This document shows, in pieces, positions 1 to 7,534 of a stretch of DNA of 13,959 nucleotides (its first letter is position 1; every line of letters starts with the position of its first letter). A model generated the notes under the pieces. The model searched no databases and was not told where the DNA came from. It worked only from the letters and a program-made list of their open reading frames with translations. Origin of the DNA: Dehalococcoidia bacterium (GTDB taxonomy: Bacteria; Chloroflexota; Dehalococcoidia; GIF9; AB-539-J10); NCBI GenBank assembly GCA_023229725.1, contig JALNYR010000062.1, positions 1 through 13,959 on the forward strand. Reading direction: 5' to 3'. The position numbers and the translations under genes are program-made.

Positions 1-28
1 TTGCCCCGCCATCTTCGGGGTCTATGCT
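1..28 (+). promoter_or_regulatory. Possible promoter of the ABC exporter operon
   Basis: TTGCCC at 1-6 and TATGCT at 23-28, with 16 bases between, would place the transcription start near 35 and give a ~30-base leader before GTG 66. The match is 3/6 and 4/6, so weak. The same stretch contains CCCCG (4-8) and CGGGG (16-20), which could be the terminator stem of a gene left of the window instead. Confidence 0.25.
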
Positions 29-65
29 ACAAGTCAGGCGTCTCTCAAGAGGGAGGGGCTCTGTG

Positions 66-812
66 GTGAGTATGACGGCTAGTCCAGCTCGGAAAGAGAG
101 GCAGACGCAGGAGGCCACCATCCGGCTGGAACACGTATCGAAGATCTACCGCATGGGGAAGGTCGAGGTCAGGGCTCTCGATGACATCAGTCTCGAGATA
201 TGGCCGGGCGAGTTCATCGTGTTCCTTGGCCCCAGCGGCTCCGGGAAGACCACTCTGCTGAACGTTATCGGGGGCCTCGATTCGCCCACCTCTGGTCGCG
301 TTGTGGTCAACGGCATCGACGTGACCGCGCTCTCATCCAAGGAACTCACCCTGTTTCGCAGAACGGAGATCGGCTTCGTATTCCAGTTCTTCAACCTCAT
401 CCCGACGCTTACCGCGAAGGAGAACGTCGATTTCGCGGCGGACCTCGTGAACAACCATCCGCAGTCTGACGCGCTGCTCGACGCCGTTGGCCTGGGCGAG
501 AGGAAGAAGCACTTCCCGGCAGAGCTTTCCGGCGGCGAGAACCAGCGCGTCGCCATCGCCCGCGCGCTCGCCACCAACCCATCAGTGATGCTGTGCGACG
601 AGCCGTCCGGCAGCCTGGATTTCGAGACCGGCAAACTCATCTTCAAGCTCCTGCGCGACCTGAATCGGCAGAACAACAAGGTCATGTGTGTGGTAACGCA
701 CAACGCTCCCATCGGCGAGATTGCCGACCGTGTGGTCCGGCTTCGCGACGGCAAGATTGCCGACATCACGGTGAACGAGCGCCCTCTCGATCCGGACCAA
801 CTGAGATGGTAG
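66..812 (+). CDS. ABC transporter ATP-binding protein (MacB/LolD type)
   Basis: This is the ATPase subunit of a MacB/LolD-class exporter; it powers the FtsX-type permease encoded immediately downstream. Taking the GTG at 66 as start gives 248 residues, usual for the family. Visible motifs are Walker A GPSGSGKTT (55-63), Q-loop Gln107 in VFQFFNL, the ABC signature LSGGE (154-158) followed by NQRVAIARAL, Walker B MLCDE with Asp178-Glu179, D-loop SGSLD, and the switch His212 in VTHN. The start is a choice: GGGAGGGG at 51-58 lies 7 bases before GTG 66. The frame is open further back to an ATG at 24 that lacks a clear ribosome binding site, and ATG 72 is also possible. Its stop overlaps the permease start, indicating translational coupling. 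The substrate cannot be read from the ATPase. Function class is certain; the start is less so. Confidence 0.93.
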   Translation: MSMTASPARKERQTQEATIRLEHVSKIYRMGKVEVRALDDISLEIWPGEFIVFLGPSGSGKTTLLNVIGGLDSPTSGRVVVNGIDVTALSSKELTLFRRTEIGFVFQFFNLIPTLTAKENVDFAADLVNNHPQSDALLDAVGLGERKKHFPAELSGGENQRVAIARALATNPSVMLCDEPSGSLDFETGKLIFKLLRDLNRQNNKVMCVVTHNAPIGEIADRVVRLRDGKIADITVNERPLDPDQLRW

Positions 813-3268
813 CTATCAACAACCTGCAGCGAAAACTGCTCCGCGACATGGGCAGTTCCAAGGCGCAGTTTGGAGCCGTGGCGGCTGTCATCGCCCTCGG
901 TATCGCCACGTTCGCGGGCGTCTACGCCTCGTATCTGAACCTGCATGTATCGTATGAGTACACGTACGACGTGCTGCGAATGGGGGACTACTTCATCACC
1001 GTCGACTTCCTGCCTGAACGAGCGGTCAGGGAGATGGATGAGCTACCGGGAGTGCATGCCGAAGGCCAGGTAGTTGGAAACGTGAAACTGGACATGGACA
1101 CCGCAGGTGGAGAGAGGGTGGAAGCGCGGGTCGTGTCACTTCCATCCGACTCACGTCCCCTCGTGAGCGACGTGAAGTTGGAGAGTGGGACCTACTTCAG
1201 CCCCGGCAACAAGCGCGAGGTGCTCCTCCCGCCCCTTTTTGCCGAGTATCACAATCTGCAACCGGGCGACACTCTGACGATCGAGCACGGTGCAAGCAAG
1301 ACCTCGTACCGTGTTGCGGGCATCGCGATTCACCCCGAGTACCTCTGGGTATCGAAGAGCGCTGAAGAACCCATCGCCACGGCAAAGACGTTCGGCGTCA
1401 TCTTCATGCCTCAGCAGCGAGTCGAAGAGATCTTCGGCATGCAGGGCATGGTGAACCAGGTCGGACTGGCATTTGACGACGGCGTGGCGGTTGACGAGAC
1501 AATCGAGCTGGTCAAGCGCATCCTGACGCGCTACGGCATCAAGCGGTTCACGTCGAAGGACGACCAGGGGGTCAGCGTCGGCGCGCGCAAGATAGATATC
1601 GTGCAGGGCGTTCGCACGGCATACATGGTGCCCCGCGAGGACCAGCTGAGCTACGATTTGCTCAAGGCCGACCTTGAGGGTCTTCGGCAGATGGCAGTCA
1701 TGCTGCCAGTGCTCTTCCTGGGACTGGCAGCGCTCGCAATCTACATACTGCTCGGTCGATTGGTCGAATCACAGCGCGTTCAGATCGGCCTCATGCGAGC
1801 CCTGGGCTACACGAAGGCACAGGTGCTCGGGCACTTCGTCGGCTTTGCCCTTGTTATGGGCCTGCTTGGCTCTACGGTCGGCGCCCTGCTGGGCCAACTG
1901 ATGGCCAGTGCACTGACGACCTACTACGCCGGATTCCTGCGCCTCCCGTACATTCAGGTGGTGCCGCAATGGGGCGTGCTGGCCGTGGGGATCGGAGTCG
2001 GCACCATCGTACCGGTCCTGGCAAGTGTTCTGCCTGCGTGGGCATCGGCGAGGATGCAGCCTGCCGAGGCCATGCGTCCTCCAGCGCCACCGGCCGGCCA
2101 TCGCACGTTCATCGAGATTCTGCTGCCCTTCGTCCCGAGGTTGCACAGCATCTTCAAGTTGCCGCTGCGCAACATGTTTCGACATCCGCGCCGGACACTG
2201 TTCATGGCCACCGGCGTAATGTCGGCCGCGGTACTGATCCTTGTCTCGCTATCCATGCTGGACATGGTTCAGGACATGACAACGAACCTTCTGGAAAAGA
2301 CGCAACACTACGATGCCCGCGTTATCCTGCAAGGCACAGGCAGCGCATCAACCGCAACGTACATCTCGCATCTCGAAGGGGTTGAGGCAGCCGAGGCGCT
2401 GCTTGATCAACCGTACCGGGTCAAGCGGGGGGACGCGTCCCAGTCAACGTCCATACGGGGCATTGTGCCGGATTCGATCATGTACAGCCTCATCACGCCC
2501 GAAGGCACCACAACCTCCGTCTCCGAGGGAGGCATCATTCTGCCCACATTCATCAGCGACAAGTTGGGCGTGCAAGTGGGCGACACCGTGTATCTCGAAC
2601 CGCTCGTGGGCACCGTGGGCGAATCCCAGGTCACTGTCGCGGGACTGATCAGCGAGCCGATGGGGGGTCGACCCTACTTGCCACTCGACAAGGCACAGGA
2701 GCTCTTCGGTCTCCCGGGCGCGGCAACCAGCGTGTTCGTCAAGTTCTACGGAGAGCCATCACCGGAGTTGCTGGAACGTATCTACAACATGCCGGAGGTT
2801 GCTTCGATTGAGCAGGCTTCTTCCTTCAGGGAGTACATGGATGAATCCATGGGCGCAATGTACGCGATGGTCGGCGTCATGCTGGCGATGAGCTTCGGAC
2901 TCGGCATGGCCATCGTCTTCAACGGAGTCACGGTGAACGTCCTCGACCGAAGACGAGAGATAGCCATAATGCGGGCCATTGGAATGAGCGATCGCCAGCT
3001 CGCGTCGATAATAACCATGGAGAACCTCGGCACCGCCTTCATAGGCATACTCCTCGGATTGCCCGCCGGCTACCGGGTTGCCAACTTCATCATGCAGGCC
3101 CAGACAGCGAGCATGGAGAACGTGTCGTTCACGGCCGTCATCTACCCCAGGTCATACGTGATTGCCGCGGTTCTCAGCATCATCATCATGCTCCTGTCAC
3201 AGATGCCGGCAATCAAGCGGCTGACCACAATGAGCCTGCCCACCGTCACCAAGGGCTGGGCTGAGTAG
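806..3268 (+). CDS. FtsX-like ABC transporter permease, two FtsX domains
   Basis: This 820-residue membrane subunit of the exporter has the duplicated FtsX architecture. Likely membrane segments are at about 22-43, 296-317, 340-363, 389-412, then 465-487, 683-710, 739-760 and 784-803. Large extracytoplasmic domains lie between segments 1 and 2 and between 5 and 6. Each FtsX unit carries the typical cytoplasmic motif: RVQIGLMRALGYTKAQVLGH in the first half and RREIAIMRAIGMSDRQL in the second. The ATG at 806 overlaps the ATPase stop (810-812) by 7 bases. An open frame runs back to 593, but that part lies inside the ATPase gene in another frame and does not look like FtsX protein, so 806 is preferred. 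It resembles LolC/E and MacB-type mechanotransmission permeases. Cargo could be a lipid, lipoprotein, peptide or drug; the sequence does not decide. Confidence 0.93.
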   Translation: MVAINNLQRKLLRDMGSSKAQFGAVAAVIALGIATFAGVYASYLNLHVSYEYTYDVLRMGDYFITVDFLPERAVREMDELPGVHAEGQVVGNVKLDMDTAGGERVEARVVSLPSDSRPLVSDVKLESGTYFSPGNKREVLLPPLFAEYHNLQPGDTLTIEHGASKTSYRVAGIAIHPEYLWVSKSAEEPIATAKTFGVIFMPQQRVEEIFGMQGMVNQVGLAFDDGVAVDETIELVKRILTRYGIKRFTSKDDQGVSVGARKIDIVQGVRTAYMVPREDQLSYDLLKADLEGLRQMAVMLPVLFLGLAALAIYILLGRLVESQRVQIGLMRALGYTKAQVLGHFVGFALVMGLLGSTVGALLGQLMASALTTYYAGFLRLPYIQVVPQWGVLAVGIGVGTIVPVLASVLPAWASARMQPAEAMRPPAPPAGHRTFIEILLPFVPRLHSIFKLPLRNMFRHPRRTLFMATGVMSAAVLILVSLSMLDMVQDMTTNLLEKTQHYDARVILQGTGSASTATYISHLEGVEAAEALLDQPYRVKRGDASQSTSIRGIVPDSIMYSLITPEGTTTSVSEGGIILPTFISDKLGVQVGDTVYLEPLVGTVGESQVTVAGLISEPMGGRPYLPLDKAQELFGLPGAATSVFVKFYGEPSPELLERIYNMPEVASIEQASSFREYMDESMGAMYAMVGVMLAMSFGLGMAIVFNGVTVNVLDRRREIAIMRAIGMSDRQLASIITMENLGTAFIGILLGLPAGYRVANFIMQAQTASMENVSFTAVIYPRSYVIAAVLSIIIMLLSQMPAIKRLTTMSLPTVTKGWAE

Positions 3269-3378
3269 ATTTGCAGAAACGAGGTCAAGAGGACATGTTG
3301 GGACGAACGGCGAGTATAATGAATCGACAGCAAAGGAGCCCGGCTCCTGTGCCTGTCGCAATGCAAGGAGGCGTACGG

Positions 3379-4587
3379 ATGAAGAAGCGCCTGGCCGTGT
3401 TGATAGCGCTCACCCTGGCGGCATCTACCGCAACGGGGTGCACGGGCGGCGGAGGTAACGAAACGCCAACCGCCAGGGTCACCAGCGGCGACATCATGAC
3501 CACCGTAGCCGTCAGCGGCAACCTCGAAGCCACCAACGACAGGTTCCTGTCCTTCGCCATGCCCGGAACCGTGGACGTCGTGCGCGTGGAGAAGGGCGAC
3601 GTCGTACGCACAGGCGACGTGCTGGCGCAACTCGAAACCACGACTCTCCAGCGCAACGTCGATATGGCAACGGCAGGAGTTCAGCAGGCGCAGATTCAGT
3701 ATGACATCGCGGATAATCAGCTTCGCCAGACCATCTACCCGCACTACTACGGCAGCTATGTCATCGATGTGCCGAGCACATGGATGGCTCTCGACAACGC
3801 GGCCGGCAAAGTTGAGACAGCGCGTGAGCGCATCGAGGCGGGCGACGACGCACAGGCGCAACTGTTGCTCGACGACATCATGGACGAAATAGGCAAGGCG
3901 AAACGAAGCTCAGAGGCGCGTCTCTGGGAGTTTCCTCTCCCCGTCAGGATTATGGAACTTCAGCGCGAGGCTGCGGGCGTCGCCCTTGACGTAGCACGGC
4001 TCAACCTCGACGCGGCCACCGAAGCGCTGGACGACGCCACCATCACGGCGCCGTTCGACGGCGTCATCACAGCAGTGGAAATCAATGAGGGCGACGACCT
4101 GACCGCGATGGGCTACTCCAGCCCCGCATTCCACATCATCGACCCGGCACTCCTCGAGATGACGGGCCTCATAGATGAGATGGACATCGCCGACATCACC
4201 TCGGGGCAGAAAGCAGTCATCACACTCGACGCGCTGCCGGGCATAGAGGTCGCAGGTACGGTGACCTACATATCCGAAGCCGCCACCATCCAGGCGGGCG
4301 TGGTCATGTACGAGACCACCATCACCCTGCAGAACGCGGGAGGGGCGGTGAAGGACGGCATGAGCGCCACCGCCGACATCGTGCTTGAGGAACGGTCGAA
4401 CGCGCTGCTCCTGCCCACCGCCGCCGTGATGAAGAACGACGCGGGTCACGACATCGTGTACTTCGTCGGCGCCGACGGCAAGCCGGTCGCGCGGGAAGTC
4501 ACAACCGGTCTGAAGAGCGGCAGCAACATCGAGATTGTGAGCGGCGTCAGCCAAGGCGATGTGGTCTCGCTGCAGGCACCGAAGTAG
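3379..4587 (+). CDS. HlyD/RND-type adaptor lipoprotein of the ABC exporter
   Basis: This 402-residue membrane-fusion (periplasmic adaptor) protein is third in the ABC operon. ATG 3379 is preceded 7 bases upstream by a consensus AAGGAGG (3365-3371); an open frame reaching back to 3271 is probably untranslated. The N-terminus has Lys/Arg, a hydrophobic stretch and ATGC with Cys21 as lipidation site, then a Gly-rich tether. Domain order is lipoyl-like half (RVEKGDVVRTGDVLAQLET, about 65-90), an alpha-helical hairpin, the second lipoyl half (ITAPFDGVITAVEINEGD, about 220-240), a beta-barrel (about 255-335) and a membrane-proximal domain with LLPTAAV. The hairpin holds an unusual aromatic insertion beginning IYPHYYGSY, near residue 119. 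MacA-like partners normally contact a TolC channel, but none is encoded here, so in a monoderm it may instead act as an extracytoplasmic chaperone of the permease. Family assignment is firm. Confidence 0.92.
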   Translation: MKKRLAVLIALTLAASTATGCTGGGGNETPTARVTSGDIMTTVAVSGNLEATNDRFLSFAMPGTVDVVRVEKGDVVRTGDVLAQLETTTLQRNVDMATAGVQQAQIQYDIADNQLRQTIYPHYYGSYVIDVPSTWMALDNAAGKVETARERIEAGDDAQAQLLLDDIMDEIGKAKRSSEARLWEFPLPVRIMELQREAAGVALDVARLNLDAATEALDDATITAPFDGVITAVEINEGDDLTAMGYSSPAFHIIDPALLEMTGLIDEMDIADITSGQKAVITLDALPGIEVAGTVTYISEAATIQAGVVMYETTITLQNAGGAVKDGMSATADIVLEERSNALLLPTAAVMKNDAGHDIVYFVGADGKPVAREVTTGLKSGSNIEIVSGVSQGDVVSLQAPK

Positions 4588-4755
4588 AGTCACCGCACAC
4601 ATGCGCTCCGGTCGCTGCGGCATCGTCCAGGGCAGACAGCGTCGTAGAAGCGCCGCGTGCCTGACTCTTCGACGGGCGCCCCCCTTGCACTTCAGTACCC
4701 CGGGCTCGCGCGATGACGACGGGGCGAAGGCCCTCGAACCACAGGATGGCCGAAA

Positions 4756-5154
4756 GTGAAGAGACGCGACTTCGAACGGCTTGTGGACCAGGCGCTCGAC
4801 AGCTTGCCGGGTGAGTTCAGCTCGCTGCTCGACAACGTGGCGATATTCATCGCCGACCGGCCTTCCAGGGAACTGCTTCGCCAGATGGAAGTCCCGCCCG
4901 GCGAGACAGTCTTCGGCCTGTACGAGGGCGTGCCGCTGACGGAGCGAACACACGACTACGGCCTCGTCACTCCGGACCGCATCACCATCTTCCAGCGCCC
5001 CATCGAGGAAGCGTGCGCGACAGAGAAGGAGGCGGTCGAACAGATTCGACGCACGGTGCTGCACGAGATTGCGCACTTCTTCGGCATCGACGACGACCGG
5101 CTCGACGAGATTGAAGAAGCGCGGGAGGCGGGCGAGTCTCGTCCCGGTGACTGA
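4756..5154 (+). CDS. Small zinc metallopeptidase, zincin-like (MMP-like domain family)
   Basis: This 132-residue cytosolic protein matches the family of predicted Zn-dependent proteases with an MMP-like domain (Pfam Zincin_1, COG3824). The metal motif HEIAHFFGIDD is at 103-113: His103 and His107 with Asp113 (or Asp112) as likely zinc ligands, and Glu104 as general base. The N-terminal part (RRDFERLVDQALDSLPGEF) and the central VPLTERTHDYG segment are also family-like. Length is usual for the family. The start is GTG 4756, with only a weak purine stretch before it. A 168-base gap separates it from the adaptor gene; I see no clear promoter there. It is followed after 68 bases by the ADP-ribosylglycohydrolase, with a strong hairpin between. 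The biological substrate of this family is unknown. Confidence 0.88.
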   Translation: MKRRDFERLVDQALDSLPGEFSSLLDNVAIFIADRPSRELLRQMEVPPGETVFGLYEGVPLTERTHDYGLVTPDRITIFQRPIEEACATEKEAVEQIRRTVLHEIAHFFGIDDDRLDEIEEAREAGESRPGD

Positions 5155-5163
5155 TTCACCGGG
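5143..5163. terminator. Perfect 8-bp hairpin at the end of the metallopeptidase gene
   Basis: CCCGGTGA (5143-5150) and TCACCGGG (5156-5163) pair perfectly around a 5-base loop CTGAT that contains the start of the stop region (stop 5152-5154). The stem is very GC-rich, but no T run follows on either strand, so a classic intrinsic terminator is not shown. It may slow or stop transcription before the glycohydrolase, or protect the 3' end of the upstream message. Confidence 0.5.
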
Positions 5164-5222
5164 CGGAAACGCGCAGCCGCACGCGCGCCACAGGTTTCAA
5201 GTCCGAGGAGCGACAGAATGCG

Positions 5223-6359
5223 ATGATTGACAACACCGCGCTGCTGCAGGATTGCATGGCGCACGGCGTCGTCCGGCTGCACGATGCCCCGATTCTCCAT
5301 CGCACTCCTCCGGCACTCCCTTCCGACTGGGACTTCCAGAAGGTCGAAGGCATGCTCCTTGGCCTGGCCATCGGCGACGCGCTCGGAGCGCCCACGGAGG
5401 GGATGACGCCGACGGAGCGCCGAAGCGCGCACGGGGAGATTCTCGACTTCCTCCCCTCCAGAAACCGGGACCTGGGTACGCTCGGAGCGGCCACCGACGA
5501 CACGCAACTGGCGTTCTGGACCCTGGAACAGCTCATCGAGGATGGGGGACTCGTTCCGGACCACCTGGCCAGGAGGTTCTGCTCCGAACACATCTACGGA
5601 ATCGGCAACACCGTGAGGTTGTTCATCGAGCGACACACGGTGCAGGGGCTTCCGTGGCAGCTTGCAGGAGTTGACTCGCTCGGCAACGGCGCGCTCATGC
5701 GCATCGCACCCATCCTGGTTCCACACCTGCAACACCCGCACGCCTCACTGTATGCCGACGCAGCCCTGGACGCGATGCTGACCCACAACGCACATGGAAA
5801 CGTGGCCGCCTGTGTGGCATTCGTGGAACTCCTCCGGCAACTGCTGGGAATGCGGCGTGCGCCGGAGCCTGAGTGGTGGATAGACTCCTTCGTCGCGACG
5901 GCGCGGGAGCTCGAGGGAGAGACTCTGTACCGGCCACGACGGACGGGGGCTCCGGATTACGAGGGGGCGCTGTGGCGATTCGCGCAAGGTACGTGCCACG
6001 ACGCTCTGCGACGACACGTGGCTGTGGCAGACGCATGTGACGGCTGGGGCTCGGGAGCGAGTCTCATGGAGACGGTGCCCTCGGTCCTTTACATCCTCGC
6101 CACGCACGGCCACGACCCGGAGGCAGCCATCGTCAGAGCAGTCAACGACTCGAAGGACAACGACACTGTCGCGGCAATCGTCGGGGCAGCCGTCGGAGCC
6201 CTGCACGGACTGGCCGGCCTTCCGCGCCGCTGGGTCGCGGGACTCGACGGCCGGATACGCAGAGGCGGCAGGTCACAGGTCTTCCGTCTCGCTCTCCAGG
6301 CGAAGCAGGTGTTCTGGTTGCAGCACCAGAGTCAGGGCGCCGCGGACGGCACGTCATGA
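5223..6359 (+). CDS. ADP-ribosylglycohydrolase family protein (DraG/ARH type)
   Basis: This 378-residue protein of the DraG/ARH fold (COG1397) is predicted to remove ADP-ribose from modified proteins, nucleic acids or small molecules using two Mg ions. Key sites can be read: GLAIGDALGAPTEG (47-60) with Glu59; TDDT (91-94), giving Thr91, Asp92 and Asp93; GNGALMRIAP (154-163); and DNDT (312-315), giving Asp312, Asp314 and Thr315. This is the same set of metal ligands as in characterised family members, so the enzyme is probably active. The C-terminal helix AAIVGAAVGALHG follows as expected. About 40 residues precede the first conserved motif. The ATG at 5223 sits 12 bases after GAGGAG (5205-5210), which is long; ATG 5256 (residue 12) is an alternative. 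No ADP-ribosyltransferase partner is in the window, so the target is unknown. Confidence 0.92.
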   Translation: MIDNTALLQDCMAHGVVRLHDAPILHRTPPALPSDWDFQKVEGMLLGLAIGDALGAPTEGMTPTERRSAHGEILDFLPSRNRDLGTLGAATDDTQLAFWTLEQLIEDGGLVPDHLARRFCSEHIYGIGNTVRLFIERHTVQGLPWQLAGVDSLGNGALMRIAPILVPHLQHPHASLYADAALDAMLTHNAHGNVAACVAFVELLRQLLGMRRAPEPEWWIDSFVATARELEGETLYRPRRTGAPDYEGALWRFAQGTCHDALRRHVAVADACDGWGSGASLMETVPSVLYILATHGHDPEAAIVRAVNDSKDNDTVAAIVGAAVGALHGLAGLPRRWVAGLDGRIRRGGRSQVFRLALQAKQVFWLQHQSQGAADGTS

Positions 6360-6402
6360 TATCGTCGACATGACGCAGGGGCGTCCGTCCATCCCCGGCG
6401 CC
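6336..6402. terminator. Extended inverted repeat at the convergent junction
   Basis: Three nested pairs of arms face each other across the glycohydrolase stop: GGCGCC (6336-6341) with GGCGCC (6397-6402), GGACGG (6344-6349) with CCGTCC (6385-6390), and CGTCATG (6352-6358) with CATGACG (6369-6375), loop 6359-6368. The right side has larger internal bulges. The left arm lies in the last codons of the + strand gene, and the right arm ends 2 bases before the stop of the - strand gene. Such a structure can act as a bidirectional terminator; no T run is present. Confidence 0.5.
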
Positions 6403-6404
6403 TG

Positions 6405-7355
6405 CTACCGGGACAGCGCATACGTTATCAGCCGCACGAGGCGCACGATTATCTCCACGCCCGTCGCCACAGCAGCTACCACGAGCACTGCGAGGGTCGC
6501 CCCGGGCAACACATCGACGGCCACGCCCAGAGGTAGAGCAGAGTAGTCGAACGGGAAGACTCTCAAGAAGACCAGGATAGTCACAAGCCCCATGGCATGA
6601 ATGACAACCTCGATTCCCTCTCGTACGAAGAACTTGTCCCACGCAAGCGCCACGAAGTGCCCCACGACGGTCACCACCAGCGTCGCGTTGAGAATGGGCA
6701 GCGCGCGAGAGAGTTCGGAGGTGAGGATTGGATAGCGCAGGAGCTGGCTGACACCGCCCGCGGAGACACCCTGGTAGAAGGCGATGTAGTCAGGGTAGAA
6801 GTTGAACATCACGAACACGAAGATGCTCCACACGATGGCGGCGATGGAGCCTGCAATCCTGCCGGTCCGGCCGACCTCATACTGCAGGCGCCCCCGATGC
6901 GACTCGCGCGGCACTCCGCCCCCCAAACCCTGGAACGCCAGTGCGTCGCGCTCCGGAGTCGGCATGCCGAGCTTCGCCAGCAGCCAGAACGCGAGGTCGC
7001 CCGCGACGGGCACGAGCACCTGCTGTCGCTGGTACGTCTTCACCATCAGCAGCACCCAGAGCACGATGGAAAGCACGAGGACCACGCCATGCAACACGGC
7101 GAAAACGAGCGACACAGGCAGGAGTGAGCCGTTCCACAATCCCAGTGAGAAGAGTGAACCTGAAGCATTCAGGAAGAACATGAGCAGATGCAGCGGGCCG
7201 AAGACGAGAATCGACTGCATCGCGTGGAAGCGGACGACGCGGTCCTTCGTCTCCACGAGGAGCAATACGATGCCGGAGACCCACGTCCCGAGGTAGGCGA
7301 GGGTGCTGGCAACGTGCGTCTCAAGGCCGGTTACGCTCGACTTGCCGTTGTCCAT
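6405..7355 (-). CDS. DUF4870-like polytopic membrane protein
   Basis: This 316-residue integral membrane protein is of unknown function. The first ~110 residues look like DUF4870: THVASTLAYLGTWVSGIVLL near the start, then the diagnostic TKDRVVRFHAMQS, two more hydrophobic helices and KTYQ. The usual domain ends at about this length. Here the protein continues with a Gly/Arg-containing linker and a second membrane block of about four helices (IAAIVWSIFVFVMFNFY, LNATLVVTVVGHFVALAW, VVIHAMGLVTILVFL, ATLAVLVVAAVATGVEIIV), roughly doubling the family length. The start at 7355 is supported by GGAGGTG (complement of 7363-7369), 7 bases upstream. The frame is open to 7514, but that part is Arg/Cys-rich and lacks a ribosome site. 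It is transcribed away from the caspase-like gene and converges on the glycohydrolase. Confidence 0.82.
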   Translation of the reverse strand: MDNGKSSVTGLETHVASTLAYLGTWVSGIVLLLVETKDRVVRFHAMQSILVFGPLHLLMFFLNASGSLFSLGLWNGSLLPVSLVFAVLHGVVLVLSIVLWVLLMVKTYQRQQVLVPVAGDLAFWLLAKLGMPTPERDALAFQGLGGGVPRESHRGRLQYEVGRTGRIAGSIAAIVWSIFVFVMFNFYPDYIAFYQGVSAGGVSQLLRYPILTSELSRALPILNATLVVTVVGHFVALAWDKFFVREGIEVVIHAMGLVTILVFLRVFPFDYSALPLGVAVDVLPGATLAVLVVAAVATGVEIIVRLVRLITYALSR

Positions 7356-7390
7356 CGTCAGTCCACCTCCCATCGATCTGTCACCCCTCC

Positions 7391-7423
7391 AGTCTATCAA
7401 TCCGCGGCATGCACTGCACAGCG
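7391..7423 (-). promoter_or_regulatory. Possible promoter of the DUF4870-like gene
   Basis: Read on the - strand, TGATAGACT (complement of 7391-7399) contains the -10-like TAGACT (4/6). TGTGCA (4/6 to TTGACA) lies 18 bases upstream. This would give a leader of about 30 bases that carries the GGAGGTG ribosome site before ATG 7355. The same 9-mer precedes the MFS gene. Confidence 0.3.
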
Positions 7424-7477
7424 GGCGTGCACCCGCCGCGCAGAGCATCCAGAAGGGCCGGGACTCTCGCGTGCGAT

Positions 7478-7511
7478 TTGACAGTCTGACCGGTACGTGA
7501 TTAGTTAGATA
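7478..7511 (+). promoter_or_regulatory. Possible promoter of the caspase-like gene
   Basis: A perfect -35 TTGACA lies at 7478-7483 in the divergent gap, followed by a locally AT-rich stretch (7499-7515). No good -10 is found at 17 bases (TTAGTT at 7501); TAGATA at 7506-7511 is a 3/6 match but 22 bases away. The position just before the ribosome site AGGGGGAGG at 7521 is right for a promoter, yet spacing is poor. Confidence 0.3.
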
Positions 7512-7534
7512 CATAGTCCGAGGGGGAGGCGGGA

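Noticed and set aside
593..805. Upstream extension of the permease frame
   Set aside because: It lies inside the ATPase gene in another frame and gives Arg/Gln-rich non-family sequence; ATG 806 gives the canonical FtsX N-terminus.
146..946. 266-codon frame on the - strand over the ABC ATPase
   Set aside because: It is antisense to a gene with all ABC motifs, low in complexity (Ser/Arg rich), and has no recognisable domain.
3315..3320. Perfect TATAAT upstream of the adaptor gene
   Set aside because: No -35 match at 16-18 bases (GACATG), and the gene is well placed to be read from the operon; probably chance, though an internal promoter is not excluded.
4588..4755. 168-base gap after the exporter operon
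   Set aside because: Only weak stems (CCCCG/CGGGG with a long loop) and a short frame at 4559-4759 without family features; nothing convincing.
3910..5076. 388-codon - strand frame crossing the 4588-4755 gap
   Set aside because: Arg/Val/Asp-rich shadow of the adaptor and metallopeptidase genes, both of which have clear family motifs.
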